Origin: Ensifer sp. LCM 4579
GTDB taxonomy: Bacteria; Pseudomonadota; Alphaproteobacteria; Rhizobiales; Rhizobiaceae
Length of the DNA: 64,000 nucleotides
Assembly (NCBI RefSeq): GCF_001854885.1
Contig: NZ_MDDV01000012.1
Location: 1-64,000, forward strand
Direction of reading: 5' to 3'
The notes below the pieces were generated by a model, which had not been told where the DNA came from, did no database searches, and saw nothing but the letters and a program-made list of their open reading frames with translations. The position numbers and the translations under genes were made by a program. Of this stretch, positions 38,512 to 47,116 are shown piece after piece. Every line of letters starts with the position of its first letter. The first letter of the stretch is position 1.

Positions 38512-39951
38512 TCAGGCTGCGGGTGTTACGAACTGGGTGTTAATTATGGCTTCGACCAGCGTTCTCCCGTTGGGGGTGAGGGTGACCACATCCCCGTCGG
38601 CAGTGACCAGCGCTTTATCGACCAGTGTCATAAGCGTGCGGCCGATAATCGGGTTGTCGACAAAGCTTCTGCCTTCAAAACGTTGTCTGAACACGTTGTC
38701 ATTCACCGGAATCAGTGTGGAAAGCGCCATTTTGAACGCGTTGACTTCGCGTTGAAGCGAGGACACTCCCCGGCTTTCCTCAATGGGCAGACGGTTTTGA
38801 TCGAGAGCTTCCTTGTACCTTTTGTAGCCAGTGATGTTGATAGCTTCGGCCCGGGTGCATTTCGAGCTACCGCCGAGGCCAATTGCCACTTCCGGGTACT
38901 GCATATCAAGGTCGGTGATTAACCCTTTCCATTTTTCCGGACGTTGATTATTCCGGTGGAAATACATCGTCGGGTGCTCCAGGTAATCCGGCAAGAGATA
39001 CTGTTCGACCAACTCGCGCATCTGGTACTGCTTGCCCAGCCCCGGGAAGTTCATATTGTTAACACTAGTAAGCCCCTTTTTCTGCCACGGGCTTTCTTGC
39101 TCCCCGGAAACGCCGGTACGCTTTGTCATAAACTCTTCCATGTGCAACTTGGTGCAGACTACGTGAGAAAGTTCCAGCTCAAGGGTTTTCTCCATATCAT
39201 ATTTCACGTCATCCACGCTTTGGCCCAACATGCCGTAGATGAGGTCAACGCTGACCCACTCGAATCCGATTTCGCGCGCGTTGTACACGGTTCTCACACA
39301 CTCTTCGGCAGAATGCATACGTCCGCAGGCGGTGATAATGCGGTCGTTGAAGGCCTGGGCACCGAAGCTGATTTTGGTAAAACCCAACTCTTTTAACAGC
39401 CGCAGATAGTCTTTGGTCAGGGTTCCCGGCTCGCCTTCAAAGCGCATGGTGGCAGCAGAAAAGTTAAAATGGGTCTGGTAAAAATCCATCAGGCGCCGCA
39501 GCTCAGGTTCAGGAAGCAGTGAAGGCGTGCCACCGAAGATGTTAAATTCGCCGACCAAGGCCTGTGCAAGGCAGGGAACCACGTGAAGCCACATGGTGGC
39601 CTCTTTGATGTTGTAATCTACCAAATCCCGGAACACAGCCAGCGACGAACTGGCCTGTGGGTTCAGAACAACCGTTGGGTATTGGCAGAAATGACAGCGG
39701 TAGCGGCAGGAGGGGATATATGACCACAGATGGATCTGTTTTGCCTGCTTGATATCGCGGTCCATGTCATCGAAAAAAGCATCGAGTGGATAACCGGAGA
39801 TATCACCGGGGAAAACGTGGCAACCGAACGGATCTTTGAATACATACTCCAGAAATGCGCTGTTGTCCGGGCAGGAGAGAAAATCGTATACGCGCGGCAC
39901 CGGATAGTTCGTGTCGATATCGTTGAGTGAGCTCAGAGCTTCGCTGTTCAT
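38512..39951 (-). CDS. HemN-like radical SAM protein
   Basis: 479 residues, ATG at 39951, overlapping the TGA of the upstream glycosyltransferase. The radical SAM cluster motif is CRYRCHFC (CxxxCxxC) near residue 82 in IPSCRYRCHFCQYPTVV. Then come the SAM-binding FNIFGGTPSLLPEPELRR, KISFGAQAFNDRIITACGR and VSVDLIYGMLGQS, as in the HemN/HemW group, and a C-terminal HemN-like winged segment (TLMTLVDKALVTADGDVVTL). HemN relatives carry out oxidative decarboxylation, methylation or cyclopropanation as well as haem chaperoning. The pairing with a glycosyltransferase, not haem genes, argues against simple coproporphyrinogen oxidation. Base composition looks more AT-rich than the surroundings. Product and substrate are unknown. 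Confidence 0.85.
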   Translation of the reverse strand: MNSEALSSLNDIDTNYPVPRVYDFLSCPDNSAFLEYVFKDPFGCHVFPGDISGYPLDAFFDDMDRDIKQAKQIHLWSYIPSCRYRCHFCQYPTVVLNPQASSSLAVFRDLVDYNIKEATMWLHVVPCLAQALVGEFNIFGGTPSLLPEPELRRLMDFYQTHFNFSAATMRFEGEPGTLTKDYLRLLKELGFTKISFGAQAFNDRIITACGRMHSAEECVRTVYNAREIGFEWVSVDLIYGMLGQSVDDVKYDMEKTLELELSHVVCTKLHMEEFMTKRTGVSGEQESPWQKKGLTSVNNMNFPGLGKQYQMRELVEQYLLPDYLEHPTMYFHRNNQRPEKWKGLITDLDMQYPEVAIGLGGSSKCTRAEAINITGYKRYKEALDQNRLPIEESRGVSSLQREVNAFKMALSTLIPVNDNVFRQRFEGRSFVDNPIIGRTLMTLVDKALVTADGDVVTLTPNGRTLVEAIINTQFVTPAA

Positions 39952-42611
39952 CAGAATACTCCGCCGTTAGCGAAGTAGTTATGAGCTTCACCGGACTCAC
40001 GATCTTCGCAGAAGTAGTAGACGAAGCGCTCGAAATCCTCCGGTTTGACCGCGTCGAAGCACGCCGGTAACGGCGGCGGAAAACCGATATCCTCACCAAC
40101 GGCGCGCCGCAGGGAACTGAAGATTTCGTTACGGAACTCAAAATAGAGCCGATATGCCGGGGTCTTGTAAGCATGGATCGCTTTGAAGTCGATAATGCGG
40201 GATTCGTGCTTAATTTCATGGATTCGCTGGTACAAACGGTCAGCCACCGGTTCGGTAAAGAATTCACGCACAGCGGGCTTTTCCAGCAAAATCTGCGGGT
40301 TGAGCAACGCAGGCAGCACGATGTTTTTGGGAACGTAGTCCTTGATCGAGTAGAACCAGGCCTGCTGAGACTGCGCGGGAGTGGTGTCGCATAGCGTTGG
40401 CTTTTGCTCTTCCACATCCGGGCGCACGTCTTTCATGGTGATGACGCCATCTTGTCCGTAGGCGATACCGGTGATCACCTCCTCGAGGATCGCATCTACG
40501 CGCCGGCTGTTAATTTCCACTCGGGAATCCCGGGCGTAAACCGGCTTGCCGCCCCAGGCGATTACGCGGATCCCAAAGTCCCAGTCATCGGAGAGGTGTT
40601 CTACAAAGCGGCCATTGTTCAGCTGGTAGAAAATTTCGATACCGCCCACTTTGTCATAGAACGTGCGCTCAACGGCAAAACCTTTGCCGTCCGGAAAGCC
40701 GCCAAACAACGAAAACGACATGTCACGACAGCGCAGGGTTTTTTGAATTTCCTTGAAAAGGTTGGGGCGATGGCGGAAGGATTCTTCGTTGTAATAGTAA
40801 TTGCACGTGCCCAGATCACCATCTTCCTCCACCATTGTTTCAATCAACGCGTGCAACCAGTAAGGATCTACCGTGCAGTCCGCATCGGCAGAGACAATGT
40901 AATGTTTTCTTTGAACGCCCAGGCGGCTGTCACGGGCTTTTGAGCGCAACGACGCGAAATCCATGCCACGTTTTCTGGCGGACGAGACGCCCTGAGTGGT
41001 TTCTTTGACAATATGAATATCCATGAGTGGATTTTGGGCACTGAAGGCGCTAATTTTCTCAACGGAATCGTCCGTTGAATTATTATCCACAATGATCAAC
41101 TCATAACTTTCATGCGTAATCATACCGCAATGTGTTTTTTGATTAAACAGGGAGAGAAGTACTTCATTGATACGATCGCCTTCGTTATAAACCGGCAGCA
41201 CAATCGATACGAAGACATTGTCTCTCATCTGTCTTTTAGAATAATCGAAGTCCAGAATGGCAATTACATTATCCGACAGTACCTGTCTTCCAATGTTGAA
41301 GTTCCTCTGGGCGACTTCCGTCATCAGTCGCTTATTCTTGAGAAACTGGTACACATCACCGATAAATGCTTCATCAGGCAAGCCATCCCGCTCCTCTGAG
41401 ATCGCCATAACGGGCGCTTCAAATCCGTACTGACCATAGACTTCCCAGTAGTATTCGTAGCTGGTAGTGATGTAGCAGCGCTTGAAGCTAATCGCTTCGC
41501 CAATGGGATTCCCGTAACTGTCGTAGTCCCAAGAGGTAAGAAACGAGACCAGATCGCAAGAGTAATATAAATCCGAAATGGTCTTGGTATTCTTATGTGT
41601 CTGGTTATATTCGTGCTGAAGTGGACCAACAAACTTTACAAACGATCCGATGTTTAAATTTTTGGCCAAGGCTGTCAGCTCCTGATAGAAAGCGTAATCT
41701 TCATGAGGATCGCCTGCCACGACCAGGAACACTTTACGGTCGATACCGTTCTGAAGAAACATCTGGTTGAGCCGCCGAACGAGATAAATATCTCTGTCGA
41801 GACGCTTTTGAGGAATAATTCGTGTTGTACGGGCAATCAGAATATCATCGTCGCGGACGGACAGATTTTCTCTGATGTTGGTATAATTGCCCTGCCTGGT
41901 GAAATCATAGGTATTCTTCTTAACCTTGACTTCCACTTCGTGGCGGCACCACGCTTCAAGCTTGCTTTTTAAGTGATTATTGAGCGTGACGTACGTAATG
42001 TAGCTGGACTTGATAGGCTTGACAGCGTGGGGATACGGTGCCGGGCCGTATTTCATCACCGTTTTTTCACTATTCCACATTAAATCGTGATCGCGCCAGA
42101 TAACGAAATTGCCCAGGCTATGATGTTTCCCGTAGGCGTCAATCGCCAGATACAGCGCTTTGGTGTAAATTATATTTTCTGGTAGTGTTCCATTCTCAAC
42201 GATCACATAACTGATATTCAGCTTCTCCCATAGCTGAACAATTCTATGGGATAGATCTAGAGATGACTCACTAACTGCAAGCATGATTTCTTCCTGTTCT
42301 TTGGAAGAAACCGTCGTTTTTCGACTTATTAGAATATCGTGCGCGCGCTCAATAAAATTGATATTATAGTATGGAACGGAGTCAATATCATCTACACGAG
42401 CCAATTCAAATACATCTTTATAAATCTCTTGCTCATGATTGTAAGGTTTGTTAAATTTCCCTTTATCTATTTTGATGTCATAACCAAGGTCCAGATAGGA
42501 TTTAATGCCATTTCTTGCTAGAAATTTGGCTACCTTTGATGCTTCAACAATAATTCCTGATACAGCAACAGCGTCAAATGATATAAACATAGCTCCAGGA
42601 CGCATATTCAT
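39951..42611 (-). CDS. Bifunctional GT4 + GT2 glycosyltransferase
   Basis: 886 residues, ATG at 42611. N-terminal ~470 residues are a GT-B, GT4-like transferase: RTTRIIPQKRLDRDIYLV, VFLVVAGDPHEDYAFYQEL, and the donor-binding DYDSYGNPIGEAISF. Residues ~475-700 are a GT-A, GT2 domain: VSIVLPVYNEGDRINEVLL, YELIIVDNNSTDDSVE, and SADADCTVDPYW with the DxD-like metal site. The last ~150 residues are a helical tail. No membrane segment is evident, so it is cytoplasmic. Its start overlaps the end of a 37-residue frame and its end overlaps the radical SAM gene, so the three are translationally coupled. A sigma54/NifA-type promoter lies upstream. The gene is visibly AT-richer than its surroundings, a sign of transfer. 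Acceptor unknown. Confidence 0.85.
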   Translation of the reverse strand: MNMRPGAMFISFDAVAVSGIIVEASKVAKFLARNGIKSYLDLGYDIKIDKGKFNKPYNHEQEIYKDVFELARVDDIDSVPYYNINFIERAHDILISRKTTVSSKEQEEIMLAVSESSLDLSHRIVQLWEKLNISYVIVENGTLPENIIYTKALYLAIDAYGKHHSLGNFVIWRDHDLMWNSEKTVMKYGPAPYPHAVKPIKSSYITYVTLNNHLKSKLEAWCRHEVEVKVKKNTYDFTRQGNYTNIRENLSVRDDDILIARTTRIIPQKRLDRDIYLVRRLNQMFLQNGIDRKVFLVVAGDPHEDYAFYQELTALAKNLNIGSFVKFVGPLQHEYNQTHKNTKTISDLYYSCDLVSFLTSWDYDSYGNPIGEAISFKRCYITTSYEYYWEVYGQYGFEAPVMAISEERDGLPDEAFIGDVYQFLKNKRLMTEVAQRNFNIGRQVLSDNVIAILDFDYSKRQMRDNVFVSIVLPVYNEGDRINEVLLSLFNQKTHCGMITHESYELIIVDNNSTDDSVEKISAFSAQNPLMDIHIVKETTQGVSSARKRGMDFASLRSKARDSRLGVQRKHYIVSADADCTVDPYWLHALIETMVEEDGDLGTCNYYYNEESFRHRPNLFKEIQKTLRCRDMSFSLFGGFPDGKGFAVERTFYDKVGGIEIFYQLNNGRFVEHLSDDWDFGIRVIAWGGKPVYARDSRVEINSRRVDAILEEVITGIAYGQDGVITMKDVRPDVEEQKPTLCDTTPAQSQQAWFYSIKDYVPKNIVLPALLNPQILLEKPAVREFFTEPVADRLYQRIHEIKHESRIIDFKAIHAYKTPAYRLYFEFRNEIFSSLRRAVGEDIGFPPPLPACFDAVKPEDFERFVYYFCEDRESGEAHNYFANGGVF

Positions 42612-42721
42612 TCACATATCTCGTTTTCTTGTCCCACGCCGATTCCAACCGGAGGGCGGGTGCGCGTGCAGAGGTTACGCAGAGATCTTACGGTGACGCC
42701 TGCATGAGGCGGGCTGTTCAT
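42608..42721 (-). CDS. 37-residue peptide, coupled to the glycosyltransferase gene
   Basis: ATG at 42721 with AGGA eight bases upstream. It begins MNSPPHAGVTVRSLRNLCTR and ends VGQENEICE; its TGA overlaps the ATG of the glycosyltransferase (ATGA). Two cysteines (residues 18 and 36) and several Ser/Thr residues would be possible modification sites. The predicted transcription start of the sigma54-type promoter (about 42757) is only ~36 bases upstream, so it would be the first gene of the operon. No family recognised. Short frames can arise by chance; a role as a precursor peptide for the glycosyltransferase and radical SAM enzyme is a hypothesis. Confidence 0.45.
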   Translation of the reverse strand: MNSPPHAGVTVRSLRNLCTRTRPPVGIGVGQENEICE

Positions 42722-42767
42722 GGAGGTATCCTGCTCAATCAATGCCGTGCGGAGTTGTCCTGAGCGA

Positions 42768-42784
42768 AGCAAGTGCTGTGCCGA
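42768..42784 (-). promoter_or_regulatory. Sigma54 -24/-12 promoter of the peptide-GT-radical SAM operon
   Basis: Minus strand TCGGCACAGCACTTGCT: GG-N10-GC with GGCAC at -24 and TTGCT at -12. Only the base before GG departs from the consensus TGGCAC-N5-TTGCT. The surrounding 80 bases resemble the promoter region of the omptin operon at 45831. Confidence 0.75.
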
Positions 42785-42846
42785 CCCAGAAAAGCCGTTT
42801 AAAAACAATGGGATCGCTCTGATAACCGGTGCTTTATGTCCGACAT

Positions 42847-42862
42847 AGTCAGAAAGCCGACA
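42847..42862 (-). promoter_or_regulatory. Near-consensus NifA upstream activator site
   Basis: Minus strand TGTCGGCTTTCTGACT, one base off TGT-N10-ACA, about 100 bases upstream of the predicted start. The corresponding site in the omptin promoter copy is perfect. Confidence 0.5.
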
Positions 42863-42984
42863 ACGGGTGCATCGATGGCGAGCTTCGCAACCGAGCCCAA
42901 GCCACCCCTCGTGCGCGCCGCCTGACCCCGGGAAGTTACCGGTCTCATAGTCATGCCGCGGAGGGTGCGTGACGTTTCCCGGGG

Positions 42985-44094
42985 TCAGTCATTCATCTCG
43001 AACAGGTGGCGATACTGCCGCGGCTGGCATCGCAAATATTGATCGGGTGCCCGCACCCGTTCTCCGAAATGGGCAGCCGCATGCCACGGCCAGCGCGGAT
43101 CGTAAAGTATGGCACGAGCAATCGCGATCAGATCCGCGTCACCCATGGTCAGTATAGCCTCTGCCTGCTCGAAATCCGTGATTAGTCCGACCGCGATGAC
43201 GGGAACCCGCACTGCTTGCTTTACCGCTCGCGCGAAAGGCACTTGATAACTGGGACCGAGGGCTATCTGCTGGTGATTGGATAAGCCTCCGGACGAAACG
43301 TGGATGGCGGAGCAACCCCGTGCTTCAATTTCCTTGCAGAACTCGACCGTCTGATCGACGTCCCAGCCGCCCTCAGCCCAATCGGTTGCTGAAACCCGTA
43401 CAGTGACGGGCTTTTCTGGAGAAAATGCATCACGGACTGCTTCGAAAACCTCCAAAGGGAAGCGCATCCTGTTTTCAAGGCTTCCACCGTACTCATCAGT
43501 GCGTAAATTGGATAGCGGTGAAAGAAACTGATGCAGAAGATAGCCATGAGCAGCATGGATCTGTATTGCATCCAAACCGATGGACGCGGCGCGTCGAGTG
43601 GCATCGGCGAAAGCGGCTCGGACCCTAACGAGTCCCGCACGGTCAAGGGCGTGCGGTGGATCGTAGGACTCTCGGAAAGGAACGGCACTCGGAGCTACGG
43701 TTTTCCATCCATTCGCCTGGTGAGGAGCGATTTGAAGGCGGCCTTTCCACGGCACGTCTGTAGATGCTTTCCGCCCGGCATGCCCGAGCTGTATCGCAAT
43801 CGGCGTGTCCGACCACCGCCGCAGGCTGGCAAGCACTCGCCCCATCGCAACTTGGCATGCGTCGGAATAGAGACCGAGGTCGCGATAAGAGATACGACCT
43901 TCGGGCGATACGGCAGTGGCCTCGATTGTCACTACCGCGACACCTGATAATGCCAGGTTCCCGAGGTGGATTAGGTGCCAATCGTTCATCTCACCGTCTG
44001 CCGCGGAAAACTGGCACATCGGTGCGGCTACGACCCGGTTCCTGAGTTCTAGGGATCCGATTTTGAACGGAGAGAACAGCCTAGTTCCACTCAT
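42985..44094 (-). CDS. Old-yellow-enzyme-family NADH:flavin oxidoreductase
   Basis: 369 residues from the ATG at 44094 (MSGTRLFSPFKIGSLELRNR), preceded by GGAG. YqjM-type OYE: RVVAAPMCQFSAADGEMNDW, QLGHAGRKAS, IQIHAAHGYLLHQFLSPLSN, RTDEYGGSLENRMRFPLEV, and VIAVGLITDFEQAEAIL with DLIAIARAILYDPRWPW. The Cys in PMCQ and the HAAH pair fit the YqjM subclass. These FMN enzymes reduce activated C=C bonds with NAD(P)H. It is the third gene of a leftward unit after the omptin-like gene and a small protein, with which it overlaps by 14 bases. The physiological substrate is unknown. Confidence 0.9.
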   Translation of the reverse strand: MSGTRLFSPFKIGSLELRNRVVAAPMCQFSAADGEMNDWHLIHLGNLALSGVAVVTIEATAVSPEGRISYRDLGLYSDACQVAMGRVLASLRRWSDTPIAIQLGHAGRKASTDVPWKGRLQIAPHQANGWKTVAPSAVPFRESYDPPHALDRAGLVRVRAAFADATRRAASIGLDAIQIHAAHGYLLHQFLSPLSNLRTDEYGGSLENRMRFPLEVFEAVRDAFSPEKPVTVRVSATDWAEGGWDVDQTVEFCKEIEARGCSAIHVSSGGLSNHQQIALGPSYQVPFARAVKQAVRVPVIAVGLITDFEQAEAILTMGDADLIAIARAILYDPRWPWHAAAHFGERVRAPDQYLRCQPRQYRHLFEMND

Positions 44095-44287
44095 TCTGCT
44101 TCTCCAACGTGTAGCTCTTCCCGTGACAATCGGGTCGCGTGCTCTGCGGTCGCTCACTCGGTGGAGCGTTCGGCTCGGCCACATCTGTGTTGCTGGCCAA
44201 GGAATCAACCTTAGACGAGCGCCCGGTGTTATCGAACTCCATCTTGCCAATGGCGTTCTCGTTCGTGTTCACGCCTTTGTCAGTCAA
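44081..44287 (-). CDS. Small 68-residue protein between the omptin and OYE genes
   Basis: Starts at a TTG (44287) whose sequence TTGA overlaps the TGA of the omptin-like gene, and ends 14 bases inside the OYE gene. Begins LTDKGVNTNENAIGKMEFDN, polar with no membrane segment and no family recognised. Overlap on both sides suggests translational coupling, but a chance frame is possible. Confidence 0.4.
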   Translation of the reverse strand: MTDKGVNTNENAIGKMEFDNTGRSSKVDSLASNTDVAEPNAPPSERPQSTRPDCHGKSYTLEKQNEWN

Positions 44288-45450
44288 AACGAGCCCTTGA
44301 GCCCGAAGGAGATCGACATCGACTCGAAGTTTGCCCCGGCCTCATCCTTTGTCCGGGCGTAGCGTATGCCCTCCGCGGTGTCGTCTATTTGCATGTCACC
44401 GCGTTTGTGAAACACCCGCTCGAACGAACCGGACAGATAGAGCGAAGCACCTGGAGTCAACGCGTAGTTGACCGCAACGGTGGCGCCGATAGTCGGCGCC
44501 GGATCCATGTCGTTATGGTAACGCAGATCGCGCAACCAGTGATCGTCGATCTCCTTTATGCCGAAGCCCAAGCCGCCCTGAATGCCGCCGCTGATCGTAA
44601 GATCGCCCAGGACATGTTCGCCGCTCAGGCTGAGGAAGCCAACCGGAATTTCTTGTCGGAAGCTGATTCCTTTTACCCAGTCTGGCAATGCCCAGGGTTG
44701 ATCGCGGAAGCCATTCTTGCTCGAATAGAGGCCCGATCCACCATAGGCCGTCCACTGGACGTCGGTGTAGCGGAAGCCGGCGCCGACCGCGAAACTGCTG
44801 GTCTCACTGCCGTAAATGATCCGGTCCAATTCGATCGCTCCGTCGACATAGTGATCGAGTTCGGTATTGGGATGGATAGAGCGCTGGCTCCAGCCATCGT
44901 GCCCACGGCTCAGCCAGTCGGAGTCAACCAGGTGACCGTTGCCGCCGGTGCCTAGGTTGACGCTGCCCTTCAAGCTCCAGTCGTCGTCGATCTGCGCGTC
45001 AAAACCGAGGGTGAAAAGGGTCACCCCCTTGCTTTCCCAGTTCAGCTGGCTGCACTTGTGGCCCTTGCTCTCCCAACCCAAGTCTGTGCACTGCTCGGCA
45101 CCGCGATAGACAAATTCCTGGGCCTTGATGTTGGCAAGGCCAATTCCGCCGAAAACGATGAGATTGCCATCGTCTGAGGAAAACAGAACGTCGTCTGCGG
45201 CGGCGAATGACGGGGTGGCCATCAGAAAACAGGAAGTGACTACGGATCCGACAATGACGCACTTTGTAAGCTGACCGCGTAGTTCGTCCAGCGCCTCCGT
45301 GTTGGGCCTGAGCTTCCTCGCCTCAGCCGATTGTGGGGCATCTGACTTGCGCTCTGCCCGCGCCACCGGTGTTGATGGACCGGCTTCGCGCTGCTGTCGG
45401 GCGGCAGCGCGCGCCAGACCGTTCGGCGACTGCACATATGTTTGGAGCAT
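44284..45450 (-). CDS. Omptin-family outer-membrane protease
   Basis: 388 residues; ATG at 45450 after AAAGGA. An unusually long polar N-terminus (~60 residues) precedes a hydrophobic export segment (CVIVGSVVTSCFLMATPSFA). The mature barrel shows omptin features: LVDSDWLSRGHDGWSQRSIH carries the first catalytic acidic pair and is followed by HPNTELDHYV, and IKEIDDHWLRDLRYHND carries the Asp-His pair, ending with Phe in SFGLKGSF. Omptins cleave proteins and peptides, often between basic residues, at the outer-membrane surface. First gene of a unit with a perfect NifA site and sigma54 promoter upstream (45831-45926). The long N-terminal extension is odd and could mean a later start. Confidence 0.8.
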   Translation of the reverse strand: MLQTYVQSPNGLARAAARQQREAGPSTPVARAERKSDAPQSAEARKLRPNTEALDELRGQLTKCVIVGSVVTSCFLMATPSFAAADDVLFSSDDGNLIVFGGIGLANIKAQEFVYRGAEQCTDLGWESKGHKCSQLNWESKGVTLFTLGFDAQIDDDWSLKGSVNLGTGGNGHLVDSDWLSRGHDGWSQRSIHPNTELDHYVDGAIELDRIIYGSETSSFAVGAGFRYTDVQWTAYGGSGLYSSKNGFRDQPWALPDWVKGISFRQEIPVGFLSLSGEHVLGDLTISGGIQGGLGFGIKEIDDHWLRDLRYHNDMDPAPTIGATVAVNYALTPGASLYLSGSFERVFHKRGDMQIDDTAEGIRYARTKDEAGANFESMSISFGLKGSF

Positions 45451-45830
45451 GTTGTTGTCCTTTGCTGGGAAGCGATCGAAATGTCAGGACCGGGCAGGAG
45501 CGCGGCGTCGAGACGCTCGACGATCCGCTGAGCCGGTGGAAACTTCCAGGCGAGCGGTGAAAACGTCGGCCTACCGCCCGCACCTCAACGATTTCGCACC
45601 GCCAGTCGGTGTCAGAGGGCGGGGCGACCGGGCGGCTTGTTGCCAGCCCTCGGCCGCCGGAAGATTTTGGCACGCCGCACATCAGGCAGTGTTTACCGCT
45701 ACAAACTTAGCCATTCCCAAGTCCAAGCGGAGGCGGGCTTTGCTTGACACTGATCTCCGGGCGGTGGCTGGCATGGCTGCATGGAGGAACTCCTGCTAAG
45801 TCGTGAGGTAGGGTTGTTGCCCATTGCCGA

Positions 45831-45847
45831 AGCAACTGCCGCGCCAA
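45831..45847 (-). promoter_or_regulatory. Sigma54 -24/-12 promoter of the omptin operon
   Basis: Minus strand TTGGCGCGGCAGTTGCT: GG-N10-GC, -24 TTGGC and -12 TTGCT. The predicted start is near 45819, leaving a ~370-base leader before the omptin gene in which I see no other gene. Confidence 0.8.
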
Positions 45848-45910
45848 CCAGAAAACCATTTCCAAACAACGGGATCACTCTTATAGCGCGGTGTCTCATG
45901 TCGGACATAT

Positions 45911-45926
45911 TGTCAAAACGCCGACA
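45911..45926 (-). promoter_or_regulatory. NifA upstream activator site of the omptin operon
   Basis: TGTCGGCGTTTTGACA on the minus strand, an exact TGT-N10-ACA, about 100 bases upstream of the predicted start. Confidence 0.8.
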
Positions 45927-46110
45927 AATGTGTGCAACTGCTGTCATGTCCCTGGCACCTTATCAGATCGTCCGATTTATCTGCCGGTAGCGATTTTTGC
46001 TCTCAGGAACCTGAATGCGAAGCGGCGGCGCAGAATCCCATCCAGATTGTCGCGCTGATCTCATCCGGATTGCCGCCCTGGATCGGCGCGATACAGCTGA
46101 TAGATGCGGT

Positions 46111-46350
46111 TTACGCGGACGGCTCTCCCTCCCGCCTGAGCAGCACGAATAGTCGCCCGTAGCCGAAGCCCCGTCGCTCGTTGGCGAGATCGCGCAGCTT
46201 CTCTCGCAGTTCGGGCTCCGACGGTCGGCGTGACCGATAGCGCACCATCTTCCGGTCAGCGGATATAATCTGGCAGGCCCGCCGCTCCGAGAGACCCATG
46301 ACGGCCTTCAGATGCACGACGGCTTCACGCTTGGCGGCAGGCCCTACCAT
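46111..46350 (-). pseudogene. IS3-family OrfB N-terminal fragment
   Basis: Reads MVGPAAKREAVVHLKAVMGL, ERRACQIISADRKMVRYRSR, then RGFGYGRLFVLLRREGEPS, the start of an IS3-type OrfB. The integrase core with DDE residues is absent. Near 46445 on the other strand AVYGIDIGKN may be an IS110 scrap. Confidence 0.7.
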
Positions 46351-46717
46351 TGATGGGATGGTCCGCCCTCCGCCTCGCTCATCATGAGGCGGTGAATTCA
46401 ATGGCGGAAGCAAATGGCTCATCGCAATCTGCCGCGGCCGGCGGCGGTCTATGGGATCGATATCGGCAAGAATATCTTGCCCGAACCATTTTGTTGGGAA
46501 CGGCGTGCGCCGATCATCATGGCTTGGCTGCAACCGCAGTTCACTCGCGAGAGGCCGGATACATTTACGCAACTGGAATCGTCATTACCGCGTCACGACC
46601 CCTTGCACGGACTCTCGATAACCGTCGGGCTTATCTCTTCCGGCTAATCATCCGTTGAGAGACACCGTTTCGCCGGAACCTGACGTCAGTCAACTTTACC
46701 CGACTTGAAAAGCATTT

Positions 46718-46765
46718 ATCTACGCAGTGGATCATTGCCATCCAAACAAACCGTTTTGGCAATCT
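46718..46765 (+). promoter_or_regulatory. nod box, rightward
   Basis: ATC-N9-GAT (ATCTACGCAGTGGAT) at 46718-46732 followed by ATCCAAACAAACCGTTTTGG and CAATC at 46740-46765, a good match to the NodD-binding nod box. The next gene on this strand is the exported UbiC-like protein at 47117, followed by the gibberellin operon. An inverted copy of the region lies at 37818-37928. Confidence 0.8.
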
Positions 46766-47116
46766 TCCGAACGCCGATAGAGAGAGAGTTGACTTCAACT
46801 GGAAGGCAATAGGGCGAACGTCGTTTGCGAGCGCTGTTAGAGGTGGTCTGAAGCCGGGAACGACCTTCGGTCTATCGGCTTATGACGCTCCCGGCGAAAC
46901 ACTGGGAATTTGTGCTTTGGCGGCCAAGGACGTGATTGCGCGGGAATTCCAATCATCGAAACCGACCCGCGGCGCGCGGCGGCAGAGACACTGCCGGAGC
47001 GATCGCGCATGGTTTCCTGTCGCTGCTTTCCGCGACGAACGCCTGGCTTGCCTGCAAAAGTTCACAAAAGATCACGCCACGAGGTCCACAAGTCTGCAGT
47101 AAAGGATTTCATATCC

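Noticed and set aside
38512..39951. Housekeeping coproporphyrinogen dehydrogenase (HemN)
   Set aside because: Coupled to a glycosyltransferase, with no haem genes or FNR box near; HemN-like only.
45950..45970. Rightward sigma54 promoter (CTGGCACCTTATCAGAT)
   Set aside because: The -24 half is good but the -12 half lacks GC; it lies on the far side of the leftward NifA site.
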